Below are positions 1 through 6,460 of a stretch of 11,074 nucleotides of DNA, in pieces. The notes beneath the pieces are model-generated. The model saw only the letters and a program-made list of their open reading frames with translations. It was not told where the DNA came from and searched no databases. Position numbers and translations under genes: made by a program. Each line of letters begins with the position of its first letter. The stretch's first letter is position 1. Origin of the DNA: CAZFPA01 sp964520975 (GTDB lineage Bacteria > Bacillota > Negativicutes > Selenomonadales > Selenomonadaceae); the NCBI GenBank assembly GCA_964520975.1, contig CAZFPA010000060.1, positions 1-11,074 on the forward strand, read 5' to 3'.

Positions 1-431
1 AAACGGCTGTCCTCGGAATTATTCCGATTGTCGCCCATCACGAAAATATGGCCTTCCGGTATCGTCGTCAGTGGATAATCCCCACGCGTCTTGCTCAGGA
101 TATACGGCTCATTCATGAGCTGCTGATTTACAAATACCCGTCCATCCTTGATTTCAATGGTATCGCCAGGAACGGCAATGACCCGCTTGATGAAATCACG
201 GCTCGGGTCCTTTGGATAGCGGAATACAAGGATTTCCCCGCGTTCCGGTGCCCGGAAACGATAAATGAATTTATTTACGACCAGCCGCTCTGCACTCTGC
301 AGCGTCGGCCGCATCGAAGGCCCATCCACCAGATAAAGCTCAACGATGAAATAACGGATGACAAAAGCTATCACCAGCGCAATCAGTATGGATATTGCCC
401 AGTCCTTAGCCTCTTCACCTAATGAACTCAT
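1..431 (-). CDS. lepB: Signal peptidase I, 3' end cut by window edge
   Basis: Membrane-bound serine protease that removes signal peptides from secreted proteins on the outer face of the cytoplasmic membrane. The first 143 residues are visible and the C-terminus lies beyond position 1. A short cytoplasmic N-terminus is followed by one membrane segment (about residues 11-30). The catalytic serine is Ser39 in GPSMRPTL, the general-base lysine is Lys82 in FIKRVIAVPGD, and the family's box E motif MGDNRNNSEDSR is at 132-143. The start is the ATG whose first base is 431, with AGGAGG at 439-444 and a 7-base spacer. It lies downstream of rplS, a common Firmicute arrangement. No separate promoter was seen in the 62-base gap, so it is probably expressed by read-through past the hairpin at 457-480. 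An open frame on the opposite strand covering the same bases is a shadow. Confidence 0.96.
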   Translation of the reverse strand, partial: MSSLGEEAKDWAISILIALVIAFVIRYFIVELYLVDGPSMRPTLQSAERLVVNKFIYRFRAPERGEILVFRYPKDPSRDFIKRVIAVPGDTIEIKDGRVFVNQQLMNEPYILSKTRGDYPLTTIPEGHIFVMGDNRNNSEDSR

Positions 432-456
432 AAAAAAACCTCCTGCTGAATAAAGA

Positions 457-480
457 ATAGGGACTGCTTCCAGTCCCTAT
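457..480 (-). terminator. Hairpin after rplS, probable leaky terminator
   Basis: Perfect inverted repeat: 10-bp stem (457-466 with 471-480) and a 4-base loop, starting 13 bases after the rplS stop codon. Read on the minus strand, the stem is followed by TTCTTTATTC, a broken U-tract. This fits a Rho-independent terminator of moderate strength or an attenuator that lowers lepB expression relative to rplS. It could also be only an RNA-stabilising 3' hairpin. The U-tract lies on the minus-strand side, supporting that orientation. Confidence 0.7.
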
Positions 481-493
481 CTTCATCTTCCAA

Positions 494-835
494 TCAGCGC
501 TTTTCTCTAATACGAGCAGCCTTACCAGTAAGGTTACGCAGATAGTAGAGCTTTGCACGACGTACAATACCTCTGCGCATGAGATCGATCTTCTCGAGGC
601 GCGGGGAATGTACCGGGAAAGTACGCTCTACACCTACACCGTAAGAGATACGTCTTACCGTGAAAGTCTCACGGACGCCCGTACCCTGACGTGCAATTAC
701 AACACCCTCGAACATCTGGATACGCTCACGGGTACCCTCGACAACCTTTACGTGTACACGAACCGTGTCACCAGGTGCGAATGCCGGAATGTCAGTGCGA
801 AGCTGTTCCTGCTCTAAAGCCTGAATAATGTTCAT
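494..835 (-). CDS. rplS: 50S ribosomal protein L19
   Basis: L19 is a structural protein of the large ribosomal subunit located at the interface with the 30S subunit. The product is 113 residues, normal for bacterial L19. Recognisable family stretches are FAPGDTVRVHVKVVEG near 19-34, the MFEGVVIARQG segment near 41-51, the RISYGVGVERTFPVHSP block near 62-78, and the basic C-terminal part RRAKLYYLRNLTGKAARI. The start is an ATG with AGGAGG at 844-849 and an 8-base spacer. In many bacteria rplS follows rpsP-rimM-trmD; here the gene upstream is aroB, and rplS has its own strong promoter (911-940) and a leader of about 70 bases. Base composition looks less GC-rich than the pilus genes, as expected for a highly expressed ribosomal gene. 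Confidence 0.98.
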   Translation of the reverse strand: MNIIQALEQEQLRTDIPAFAPGDTVRVHVKVVEGTRERIQMFEGVVIARQGTGVRETFTVRRISYGVGVERTFPVHSPRLEKIDLMRRGIVRRAKLYYLRNLTGKAARIREKR

Positions 836-905
836 TTGTATTTCCTCCTTATTTCAGACGTTCATGGCAAATATCATGATTCACTCAGAGGACCGCCCAC
901 ATACC
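836..905 (-). promoter_or_regulatory. rplS 5' leader with possible SD-sequestering fold
   Basis: Untranslated leader inferred between the promoter and the rplS ATG. Two features are visible. UCCUCU (887-892) is complementary, with one G-U pair, to GGAGGA (843-848), which overlaps the rplS Shine-Dalgarno sequence. Inside that loop, TCATG and CATGA (862-866 and 875-879) form a 5-bp stem with an 8-base loop. Together they could form a nested structure that hides the ribosome-binding site. Autoregulatory L19 leaders are known in Firmicutes, but I cannot confirm that this matches that family. Confidence 0.4.
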
Positions 906-910
906 CGATA

Positions 911-940
911 ATTATATCACACACCGCCAAAGAAATTCAA
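911..940 (-). promoter_or_regulatory. Sigma-A-type promoter of rplS
   Basis: Minus-strand -35 TTGAAT (935-940, four of six consensus bases) and a perfect -10 TATAAT (911-916), separated by 18 bases. The -10 is preceded by TGA, which gives an extended -10 (TGn) motif. Transcription would start near 903-905, leaving a leader of about 70 bases. The element sits between the aroB stop (952) and rplS, so rplS is probably expressed independently of the aro genes. No clear terminator was found between aroB and this promoter. Confidence 0.75.
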
Positions 941-951
941 GCTTTTTTTCA

Positions 952-2037
952 TCATACCAGGCAGGCCGCCATACAGCTGCGCACAACCGCCTCCGGCACA
1001 TCATTTTTGATCCTTACCTGGCCGATCGATTCCATGAGTACCCAGTTGACCCGGCCATCGATGGTTTTTTTATCATGGAAAATAGCCGCATAGAGTGCAT
1101 CCAGGCTGCAGCCCTCCGCCCGCGTCGGCAGCTGCAGGCGCTCAATGAGCGCAATGACACGCTGCAGTCCGGCTTCTCCGATCAGGCCGAGTGCCGCACT
1201 GATACGCGCGGCGGCCACCATGCCAATGGCTACGGCCTCCCCATGGTTATAGCGCGTATAGCCTGTATTCTTCTCAATGGCATGTGCCATCGTATGCCCG
1301 AAATTCAGGATCATGCGCAGTCCGGATTCCTTTTCATCCTCGGCCACGACCGCGGCCTTGATTTCACAAGAACGCGCAATCATATGCAGCGTCGCCTGCG
1401 GTTCCAGGGCCAGCACAGCCGCGGCATTGTCCTCTAAAAAAGCAAAAAAATCACGGTCATAGATGATGCCATACTTGATGATTTCTCCCAGCCCCGTATA
1501 GATCTCCCGTTCCGGCAGCGTCGCCAGCATGGAAAGATCCATAAAGACGGCCTTCGGCTGATAAAAGGCGCCGATGAGGTTCTTGCCCAGCTGATGATTT
1601 ACAGCTACCTTGCCGCCAACACTCGAGTCCACCTGAGCGAGCAGACTCGTCGGCAGTTGGATGAACGGCACGCCACGCATGTAGGTCGCCGCGATAAAGC
1701 CGGCGAGATCCCCGACTACGCCACCGCCCAGTGCAAAAATCGGTGATTTGCGATCCAGGCCCAGCTCAATGGCTCTGGTAAATATCTTCTCCGCTTCCGC
1801 CAGGGATTTTGAGCTTTCCCCTGCGGGAATCTCATAGAGCTCTGCCGTCAGTCCGGCCTGCTGCAGTTCTGCGAGCACAGCTTTTCCATACAGTGCTCCC
1901 GTATTCGTATCCGCGATGAGCAATGCCCGATGGGAAAATCCCTGTTGATCTAAAAAGGCCGCGAGCTCTGCCCCCAGCTGATTGCCAATATAGATTGTAT
2001 AGCTTTTCTCGCCCAGCGCTACCTCTACCTTACGCAC
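952..2037 (-). CDS. aroB: 3-dehydroquinate synthase
   Basis: Converts DAHP to 3-dehydroquinate in the second step of the shikimate pathway; cytoplasmic, NAD- and metal-dependent. The 361-residue length is normal. The nucleotide-binding glycine-rich motif GGGVVGDLAGF is at 104-114, followed by LPTSLLAQVDSSVGGK at 128-143. The expected metal ligands are present: Glu185 in GLGEIIKYG, His248 in NFGHTMAHAIE and His265 in NHGEAVAIGM. I chose the GTG start at 2037 because homology begins there and an AGAGGG stretch lies about 8 bases upstream; another in-frame GTG begins at 2046. It overlaps the aroK stop by 8 bases, implying translational coupling. The frame stays open further upstream, but that part is aroK coding sequence in another frame. 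Confidence 0.96.
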   Translation of the reverse strand: MRKVEVALGEKSYTIYIGNQLGAELAAFLDQQGFSHRALLIADTNTGALYGKAVLAELQQAGLTAELYEIPAGESSKSLAEAEKIFTRAIELGLDRKSPIFALGGGVVGDLAGFIAATYMRGVPFIQLPTSLLAQVDSSVGGKVAVNHQLGKNLIGAFYQPKAVFMDLSMLATLPEREIYTGLGEIIKYGIIYDRDFFAFLEDNAAAVLALEPQATLHMIARSCEIKAAVVAEDEKESGLRMILNFGHTMAHAIEKNTGYTRYNHGEAVAIGMVAAARISAALGLIGEAGLQRVIALIERLQLPTRAEGCSLDALYAAIFHDKKTIDGRVNWVLMESIGQVRIKNDVPEAVVRSCMAACLV

Positions 2038-2560
2038 GAACAGCACCCTCTCTCCGCAAGAATCCCTGAATTTCCTCCGCCACCTGCAGCGGGGAGCGCC
2101 GGCTCGTATCCACCGTATAATCCGCCTGCGCGTAGAGCGTCCGCCGCTCCTCCAGTAGTGCGGCAACGGCCGAACGCCGATCGCCATGATCCGCCCGATC
2201 GAGAACCGGCCGTGTTCCCCGGCGGCTGGTACGCTCCAAAATGACATCCACACTGGCCGTCAAGGCGATGATGCTGCCATTTTTGCGAAGCTCCTGCATA
2301 TTCTCCGGATTCTTCACTGTACCGCCACCGGTTGATATGACCACGTGGTGACGGGCAGCGAGCTTTTTGACCATATCCTTCTCGCAGCTGCGGAAATAAT
2401 CCTCCCCATGCCGCGCAAACATTTCCTTGATTGACATTTTATGCGCGGCCTCGATCTTCTGATCGACATCGACAAAAGCGTAGCCCAGACGATTCGCCAG
2501 GATTCGCCCGGCGCTCGTTTTGCCGGTGCCCATGAAACCAATCAAAACGACATTCTTCAT
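2030..2560 (-). CDS. aroK: Shikimate kinase
   Basis: Phosphorylates shikimate to shikimate 3-phosphate using ATP; cytoplasmic. The 176 residues match the family. The P-loop GFMGTGKT is at 8-15. Shikimate-binding positions are present: Asp33 in FVDVDQ, Arg57 in DYFRSCE, and the GGG at 78-80. The lid region contains RRGTRPVL (113-120), and the C-terminal part has RRTLYAQADYTVDT. The ATG start follows the aroC stop codon after a single base, and AGGAGG at 2567-2572 lies inside the end of aroC, so aroC and aroK are translationally coupled. The 3' end overlaps aroB by 8 bases. AroK and AroL are the same enzyme family; aroK is used here because of the linkage to aroB. Confidence 0.96.
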   Translation of the reverse strand: MKNVVLIGFMGTGKTSAGRILANRLGYAFVDVDQKIEAAHKMSIKEMFARHGEDYFRSCEKDMVKKLAARHHVVISTGGGTVKNPENMQELRKNGSIIALTASVDVILERTSRRGTRPVLDRADHGDRRSAVAALLEERRTLYAQADYTVDTSRRSPLQVAEEIQGFLRREGAVRA

Positions 2561-2561
2561 C

Positions 2562-3716
2562 TCAGCCCTCCTGCACACGGGCCTTATAAGCGGCCATCGC
2601 CGCCAGCAGGTCCACCATGGCATCGCTGCCGAATTTTTCAAGCACCGCTTCTGCCATGACAAAGGCTGTCATCGCCTCGCCGACGACCGAGGCCGCCGAT
2701 ACCGCACAGACATCACTGCGCTCCTTGCAGGCCAGTACCTCCTCGTGGCTCCGGACATCCACCGAATGCAGCGGCTGCATGAGCGTAGGAATCGGCTTCA
2801 TGACCGCCCGCACAACGACCTCTTCGCCATTGGTCATCCCGCCCTCGAGTCCGCCAGCCCGGTTGGTCTTTCGATAGACCTGCTTCGCGCCATCATAGAA
2901 CATCTCATCATGAGCCTGGCTGCCAGGCAGTTCCGCATAGGCAAAGCCCGCACCGATCTCTACGCCCTTGATGGCCTGAATGGACATCATCGCCCCCGCC
3001 AGGCGGGCATCGAGCCGCCGGTCCCACTGGATATGGCTGCCGAGCCCCAGCGGCGCATGACGCACAATGACCTCGAAAGTCCCGCCCAGGGTGTCACCGG
3101 CGGCCTTGGCCGCACGGATTTTCTCCTTCATCGTTTCCTCCGCCGCGGCATCATAGCAATTGAGCTCCGAATCGCCCCGGCCGATGACCTCCCGGTCGAT
3201 GTTCTCTGCCGCAGCAGCCACTCCACCGATATTGCATACCTGCGAAACGACCTCCATGCCGCAGGCCCGCAGGAACTGCTTGGCCAGCGCGCCGACAGCT
3301 ACCCGGGCCGCCGTCTCACGCGCACTGGCCCGCTCCAGGATATCACGGATATCCTGCCGATTGTATTTTTTGATGCCTGTGAGATCGGCATGCCCCGGCC
3401 GCGCTGCCGTCACCGGTTCTGCTGCCGGCTCACCGAAAACAGACATCCGCGTTTCCCAGTTCGCCCAGTCCCGATTTGTCACCCGCAGGGTAATCGGATC
3501 GCCCATGGTTTCCCCGAAACGGACACCCGAAAGAATCTCCACACGATCCGTCTCGATCTTCATGCGGCCACCGCGCCCATAGCCTTGCTGACGCCGCGCC
3601 ATATCGCGGTTCATTTCATCTATGTCGAGCTTCAGTCCTGCCGGTATTCCCTCAACAATCGCCGTCAGGCATTGCCCGTGGGACTCTCCCGCCGTCAAAA
3701 AACGCAAACTTCCCAT
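2562..3716 (-). CDS. aroC: Chorismate synthase
   Basis: Converts 5-enolpyruvylshikimate 3-phosphate to chorismate, the last step of the shared aromatic pathway, using reduced FMN. The 384 residues are typical of the class found in Firmicutes. Signature blocks in order: GESHG at 10-14, GYGRGGRMKIETD at 45-57, RPGHADLTGIKKY at 106-118, DILERASARETAARVA at 125-140, GGLEGGMTNGE at 288-298 and the C-terminal ERSDVCAVSAASVVGEAM at 332-349. The ATG start has GAGG at 3724-3727 with a 7-base spacer. It is the first gene of an aroC-aroK-aroB unit, with a probable promoter 51 bases upstream. aroA and the remaining shikimate genes are not in the window. A long open frame on the opposite strand is a composition shadow. 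Confidence 0.97.
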   Translation of the reverse strand: MGSLRFLTAGESHGQCLTAIVEGIPAGLKLDIDEMNRDMARRQQGYGRGGRMKIETDRVEILSGVRFGETMGDPITLRVTNRDWANWETRMSVFGEPAAEPVTAARPGHADLTGIKKYNRQDIRDILERASARETAARVAVGALAKQFLRACGMEVVSQVCNIGGVAAAAENIDREVIGRGDSELNCYDAAAEETMKEKIRAAKAAGDTLGGTFEVIVRHAPLGLGSHIQWDRRLDARLAGAMMSIQAIKGVEIGAGFAYAELPGSQAHDEMFYDGAKQVYRKTNRAGGLEGGMTNGEEVVVRAVMKPIPTLMQPLHSVDVRSHEEVLACKERSDVCAVSAASVVGEAMTAFVMAEAVLEKFGSDAMVDLLAAMAAYKARVQEG

Positions 3717-3766
3717 ATCTGCACCTCATTTATCCATGAAATATTGCTAAAACCATACTATTTTAT

Positions 3767-3795
3767 AGTTTATGCTATCAAAGGATATAAATCAA
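3767..3795 (-). promoter_or_regulatory. Probable promoter of aroC-aroK-aroB
   Basis: Minus-strand -35 TTGATT (3790-3795, four of six consensus bases) and -10 TAAACT (3767-3772, four of six) with the optimal 17-base spacer, in an AT-rich gap of 117 bases (3717-3833) between GC-rich genes. Transcription would start near 3760, about 44 bases before the aroC ATG. An alternative -10, TATAAA, lies a few bases downstream but lacks a good -35. No convincing terminator for the pilus operon was found in this gap, so read-through from the pilus genes into aroC is possible. Confidence 0.5.
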
Positions 3796-3833
3796 GTTCC
3801 CTGTAAATAAATTTTTGTTTTTTAGCAGTGGAT

Positions 3834-4361
3834 TCACCGGACCTGCTGCGCATAAATATGTATAAGGAAATGACAGGTAAGCTTGCCCTCCTCACTGTGG
3901 ATTTCCATCGAATCCACCGTGGAAAAGCGATCCGCTTCCTCCATTGCCTGCAAGAAATCCAGTAAAGAAAAATAATTACAGCCCAGTGTGATGCTGACTG
4001 GCAGGCTCCGGCAGCCGGCTGCCTCCTCCGCAACCCCTGGAGACACGGCCAGCAGTTGCGCTCCCTTCACCGCACTGCGCTGCTGCAACTCCAAAATAAA
4101 CGCGCCGGTCTGCAGTTCCAGCGGAAGCTTTGCCTGCTGCTCCGCCAGTTGTTTCCGCAGCCCGGCTTCATATTCCGGAGAATTATGATGCGCATTCAAA
4201 AAATTTTCTACCGAGAGCAGGGCATCCTTTTTCTCCTGCAGCATTGCCCGCTGCTGTGCAAGCTGTTCCTGCTGCGGCACATAGAGCTGCTGCCAGAAGA
4301 GCAGTCCTGCTGTCAATAAACTCCCGAGGACCAGCAGCAAGCCATATTTTCCCCGTACCAT
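3834..4361 (-). CDS. pilO: PilO/GspM-like inner-membrane assembly protein
   Basis: Probable bitopic inner-membrane protein that pairs with a PilN-like partner to form the alignment complex of a type IV pilus or type II secretion machine. The product is 175 residues. A short cytoplasmic N-terminus (MVRGKYG) precedes one membrane helix (about 8-23), a Gln/Glu-rich probable coiled coil (about 28-80) and a periplasmic ferredoxin-like domain (about 85-175). The domain contains the PilO-typical pattern LPVSITLGCNYFSLLDFLQAM at 120-140. The ATG at 4361 has AGGGGG six bases upstream; an in-frame GTG at 4376, overlapping the previous stop, would add five residues. It is the last gene of the pilus unit, following the PilM-PilN fusion. 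PilO and GspM are related and hard to separate by eye; pilP and pilQ do not follow it. Confidence 0.8.
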   Translation of the reverse strand: MVRGKYGLLLVLGSLLTAGLLFWQQLYVPQQEQLAQQRAMLQEKKDALLSVENFLNAHHNSPEYEAGLRKQLAEQQAKLPLELQTGAFILELQQRSAVKGAQLLAVSPGVAEEAAGCRSLPVSITLGCNYFSLLDFLQAMEEADRFSTVDSMEIHSEEGKLTCHFLIHIYAQQVR

Positions 4362-4372
4362 GCGACACCCCC

Positions 4373-5533
4373 TCACAGCCGTATCTGCAGCGAAAATACA
4401 ATGCCTTCCTTTTCCCGGCTTTCTGAATTCTGCAGCACTGCCCCCTGTGTGAAAAAATCCCGATCCGCTTCCAGCCGGGCGATCATCGTTGATAAAGCCT
4501 CATAGCCAACAGCCCGCCCGCGTATCTCGAGGCAGCCTTCTCCGGCTAGCCGGATATCTGTGATCCATACGCCTTCCACCGTCTGTGTCCCTAAGTGTAC
4601 CAGCAGGGCATGCCAAGGAAACCGCTGTGCGGAAAGCTTCTGCAGCAGGTGCTCGCCAGCCTCCAGCTGAACAGCCATTTCTCCGCTCCGACGCTGGCAT
4701 TCCAGTCCCGCCCCTTGAGCCCTGAGCGCCGTCTCCTGGACCTGGCATTCCTGGCGGAGTGCATGCAGCTGCCAACTGCCATAGCCATAGATGGCGCTCA
4801 GACCTCCAAATCCCGCCAACAGGATAGCGGCCAGAATCCGGGGCCAGTTCCAGCCATCCGGCCGGGCGCATGGCGGCAGAAATTCCAGCACCGCCTGTCC
4901 CCGCAGCCCGCCGAGGGCGGCGTATAGGGCCTGATACAATTCCTCAGTCCATACCACATCACGCGATCGCTCTGACAAAGCCAGGGAAACGTTCCCCCAT
5001 CCCAACCGCCCGGCCTCCGGTCCCGTGATCTCCGGCAGTTCCGGCAAGGCCACGGTCACGCAGTCAAGCTTTAGTCCGCAGGCCTGAAAGCTCTTTTGCA
5101 AGACCTCCATATCGACCCTGCTGACCGCTGCCAGCAACCAGCGGTTTTCCTGCTCGTCCTGACAAACGGTGGCCGGAATATAGCCATTTTCCTCAAACGG
5201 AACTGCGGCTTCCAAATCCCAATGGACAGCGGTGGAAAGCTCTTTGGGCGGCAGCATAGGAAACACTTTCTGATAGCAGAATACCTCTGCTGCCGACAGA
5301 CAGAACGCGATGCCTTCCTGACCGATGCCCTCCCGCAGGCAATGGCTGCGGATGCTTTCAGCAGGCTCCGTCCCCTCCCCGCCGGCCTCCGGATGCCAGC
5401 CGATACTTCCCGCGTAAACAAGCTGCCAGTCCTCCTCCCCACGGAATACCTCCGCAAAGAACATCCTCTCAGCAGCAACGAATACGCCCAGCTGACGGCG
5501 CGGTTCCCGCCGGAAAATCCGTGGATACCACAT
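4373..5533 (-). CDS. PilM-PilN fusion (GspL-like architecture)
   Basis: Probable inner-membrane assembly protein linking the cytoplasmic ATPase to the periplasmic alignment complex. The product is 386 residues. Residues about 14-225 resemble a reduced actin-like PilM/GspL cytoplasmic domain, including the PilM-type segment VFPMLPPKELSTAVHWDLEA (90-109) and AAVPFEENGYIPA (109-121). One membrane helix follows (about 231-252), then a probable coiled coil (about 255-300) and a PilN-like periplasmic domain with GVWITDIRLAGEGCLEIRGRA at 321-341. PilM alone is about 350 residues, so the actin-like part here is shortened, as in GspL. The ATG at 5533 has GGGGG eight bases upstream; the ATG at 5539 overlaps the previous stop by four bases (ATGA) and is a real alternative. 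It is followed directly by the pilO-like gene, matching the L-M order of type II secretion operons. The fold assignment rests on motif resemblance. Confidence 0.75.
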   Translation of the reverse strand: MWYPRIFRREPRRQLGVFVAAERMFFAEVFRGEEDWQLVYAGSIGWHPEAGGEGTEPAESIRSHCLREGIGQEGIAFCLSAAEVFCYQKVFPMLPPKELSTAVHWDLEAAVPFEENGYIPATVCQDEQENRWLLAAVSRVDMEVLQKSFQACGLKLDCVTVALPELPEITGPEAGRLGWGNVSLALSERSRDVVWTEELYQALYAALGGLRGQAVLEFLPPCARPDGWNWPRILAAILLAGFGGLSAIYGYGSWQLHALRQECQVQETALRAQGAGLECQRRSGEMAVQLEAGEHLLQKLSAQRFPWHALLVHLGTQTVEGVWITDIRLAGEGCLEIRGRAVGYEALSTMIARLEADRDFFTQGAVLQNSESREKEGIVFSLQIRL

Positions 5534-5535
5534 GC

Positions 5536-5976
5536 TCATCGCCCCCAGTGTATCGTCATTTTTCCGGTGGTACTGCGCTGTACACGGGCCAGTGCCCGCC
5601 CTGGCCATTTTTCCGTATGGCACCTCGCCAACAGACAGACCTCCCCACGCTGCCCTATGGCATAGACCTTACAATCGCCTGCCGTCGATGCCCCAGCCGC
5701 AGACCCCACCGGCCAGATGCAAAAAGCGACCGTAGTGCTCACTGCCCGCTCCCAAAGCCCCGGCTCCGCCCCCAGCCGGTACACGGCAGCCTCGATGCCG
5801 CTCTCGGCCGCCAGCCGCAGGCGTGTGGACTGATAAAAACAATCCGCCGCTACCTGTTCCCGGGCCGCAAACTGAAACAACGCACCGCCGAGCAATGCGC
5901 CGGCTGCCAGCACCAGCAATCCCCAGAGCACACCGCTGCCCTGCTCAGTAGAAGCGCTCCCGTATTTTCCCATCAT
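5536..5976 (-). CDS. GspK/PilX-like minor pilin
   Basis: Probable minor pilin placed at or near the pilus tip. The product is 146 residues with a basic leader ending in EQG (11-13), then a hydrophobic helix (14-37) and the PilX/GspK-like continuation LRLAAESGIEAAVYRL (53-68). If cleaved after Gly13, the fifth mature residue is Trp, not the Glu of most pilins; GspK is known to lack Glu5. Typical GspK proteins are about twice as long, so the large inserted domain is missing and size is closer to PilX. Several Cys residues lie in the C-terminal half. The start is uncertain: ATG at 5976 or 5973 gives a leader of 13 or 12 residues, while an ATG at 6009 would lengthen it. The gene overlaps the previous one by about 32 bases and ends just before the PilM-PilN fusion. 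Confidence 0.7.
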   Translation of the reverse strand: MMGKYGSASTEQGSGVLWGLLVLAAGALLGGALFQFAAREQVAADCFYQSTRLRLAAESGIEAAVYRLGAEPGLWERAVSTTVAFCIWPVGSAAGASTAGDCKVYAIGQRGEVCLLARCHTEKWPGRALARVQRSTTGKMTIHWGR

Positions 5977-6460
5977 AGATCTGCACCACCGTTTCCAATA
6001 AGTATTCATGCCTCGTCACCATGTTCCGGGCACGTATGCGCAGCCAGATCTGCTGCTCTCCCTGTGGCACCGTCCGGAATTCCAGGATTTCCACCCGTCC
6101 CAGGCAGCTCTCCCCCGTCATGGGCTGCCCATCCTTCATCAGGCGCGAACTGCCCCCTTTTTTCCAGAAATAAACAACACCGACGGTCTCAGACGCATCG
6201 CAGCTGAAGGTTCGCAGGCAGAGCTTCGTACCATCGTCATCCAGCCATACCTCCTGCGCATAGGCCACATCCTCCGTGATACATTCCACGGCATGCCGAA
6301 GTTCATGCTGGACCTCCCAGTCACTGATTGCGCAGCCATACATACGCAGCAATATGAACAATATCGCCAGGAATCCGGCGAATAATGCTGTCAGGGCCGG
6401 AACCGCCGCTACCAGCTCCAACAGGCTCAGCCCGCTTTCCTCCCGCATCCATTTATCCAT
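5945..6460 (-). CDS. GspJ/PilW-like minor pilin
   Basis: Probable minor pilin of the tip complex, inserted in the inner membrane and processed by the prepilin peptidase encoded at 7298-7873. The product is 171 residues. The class III leader MDKWMREESG ends at Gly10, and the mature protein starts LSLLE with Glu at position 5, followed by a hydrophobic helix to about residue 40. The segment after the helix, with DWEVQHELRHAVECITEDVAYA at 47-68 broken here as DWEVQHELRHAVEC plus ITEDVAYA, resembles the PilW/GspJ pattern, as does the later RVEILEFRT. The ATG at 6460 overlaps the stop of the preceding gene by 8 bases; ATG at 6448 would give a six-residue leader and is equally possible. Position between the GspI- and GspK-like genes supports the J assignment. 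Confidence 0.75.
   Translation of the reverse strand: MDKWMREESGLSLLELVAAVPALTALFAGFLAILFILLRMYGCAISDWEVQHELRHAVECITEDVAYAQEVWLDDDGTKLCLRTFSCDASETVGVVYFWKKGGSSRLMKDGQPMTGESCLGRVEILEFRTVPQGEQQIWLRIRARNMVTRHEYLLETVVQIYDGKIRERFY

Noticed and set aside
48..422. Plus-strand open frame of 124 codons at the left end
   Set aside because: It lies opposite lepB, whose catalytic Ser, Lys and box E motifs are clear on the minus strand.
2038..2253. N-terminal extension of aroB to an ATG at 2253
   Set aside because: The extension covers aroK coding sequence in another frame and encodes an Arg/Trp-rich stretch unlike any AroB. A GTG with a suitable ribosome-binding site at 2037 fits the family's N-terminus.
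2520..3806. Long plus-strand open frame (428 codons) antisense to aroC
   Set aside because: aroC on the minus strand carries all chorismate synthase motifs over the same bases. The antisense product is rich in His, Arg and Pro, with no recognisable domain, as expected from a GC-rich shadow frame.
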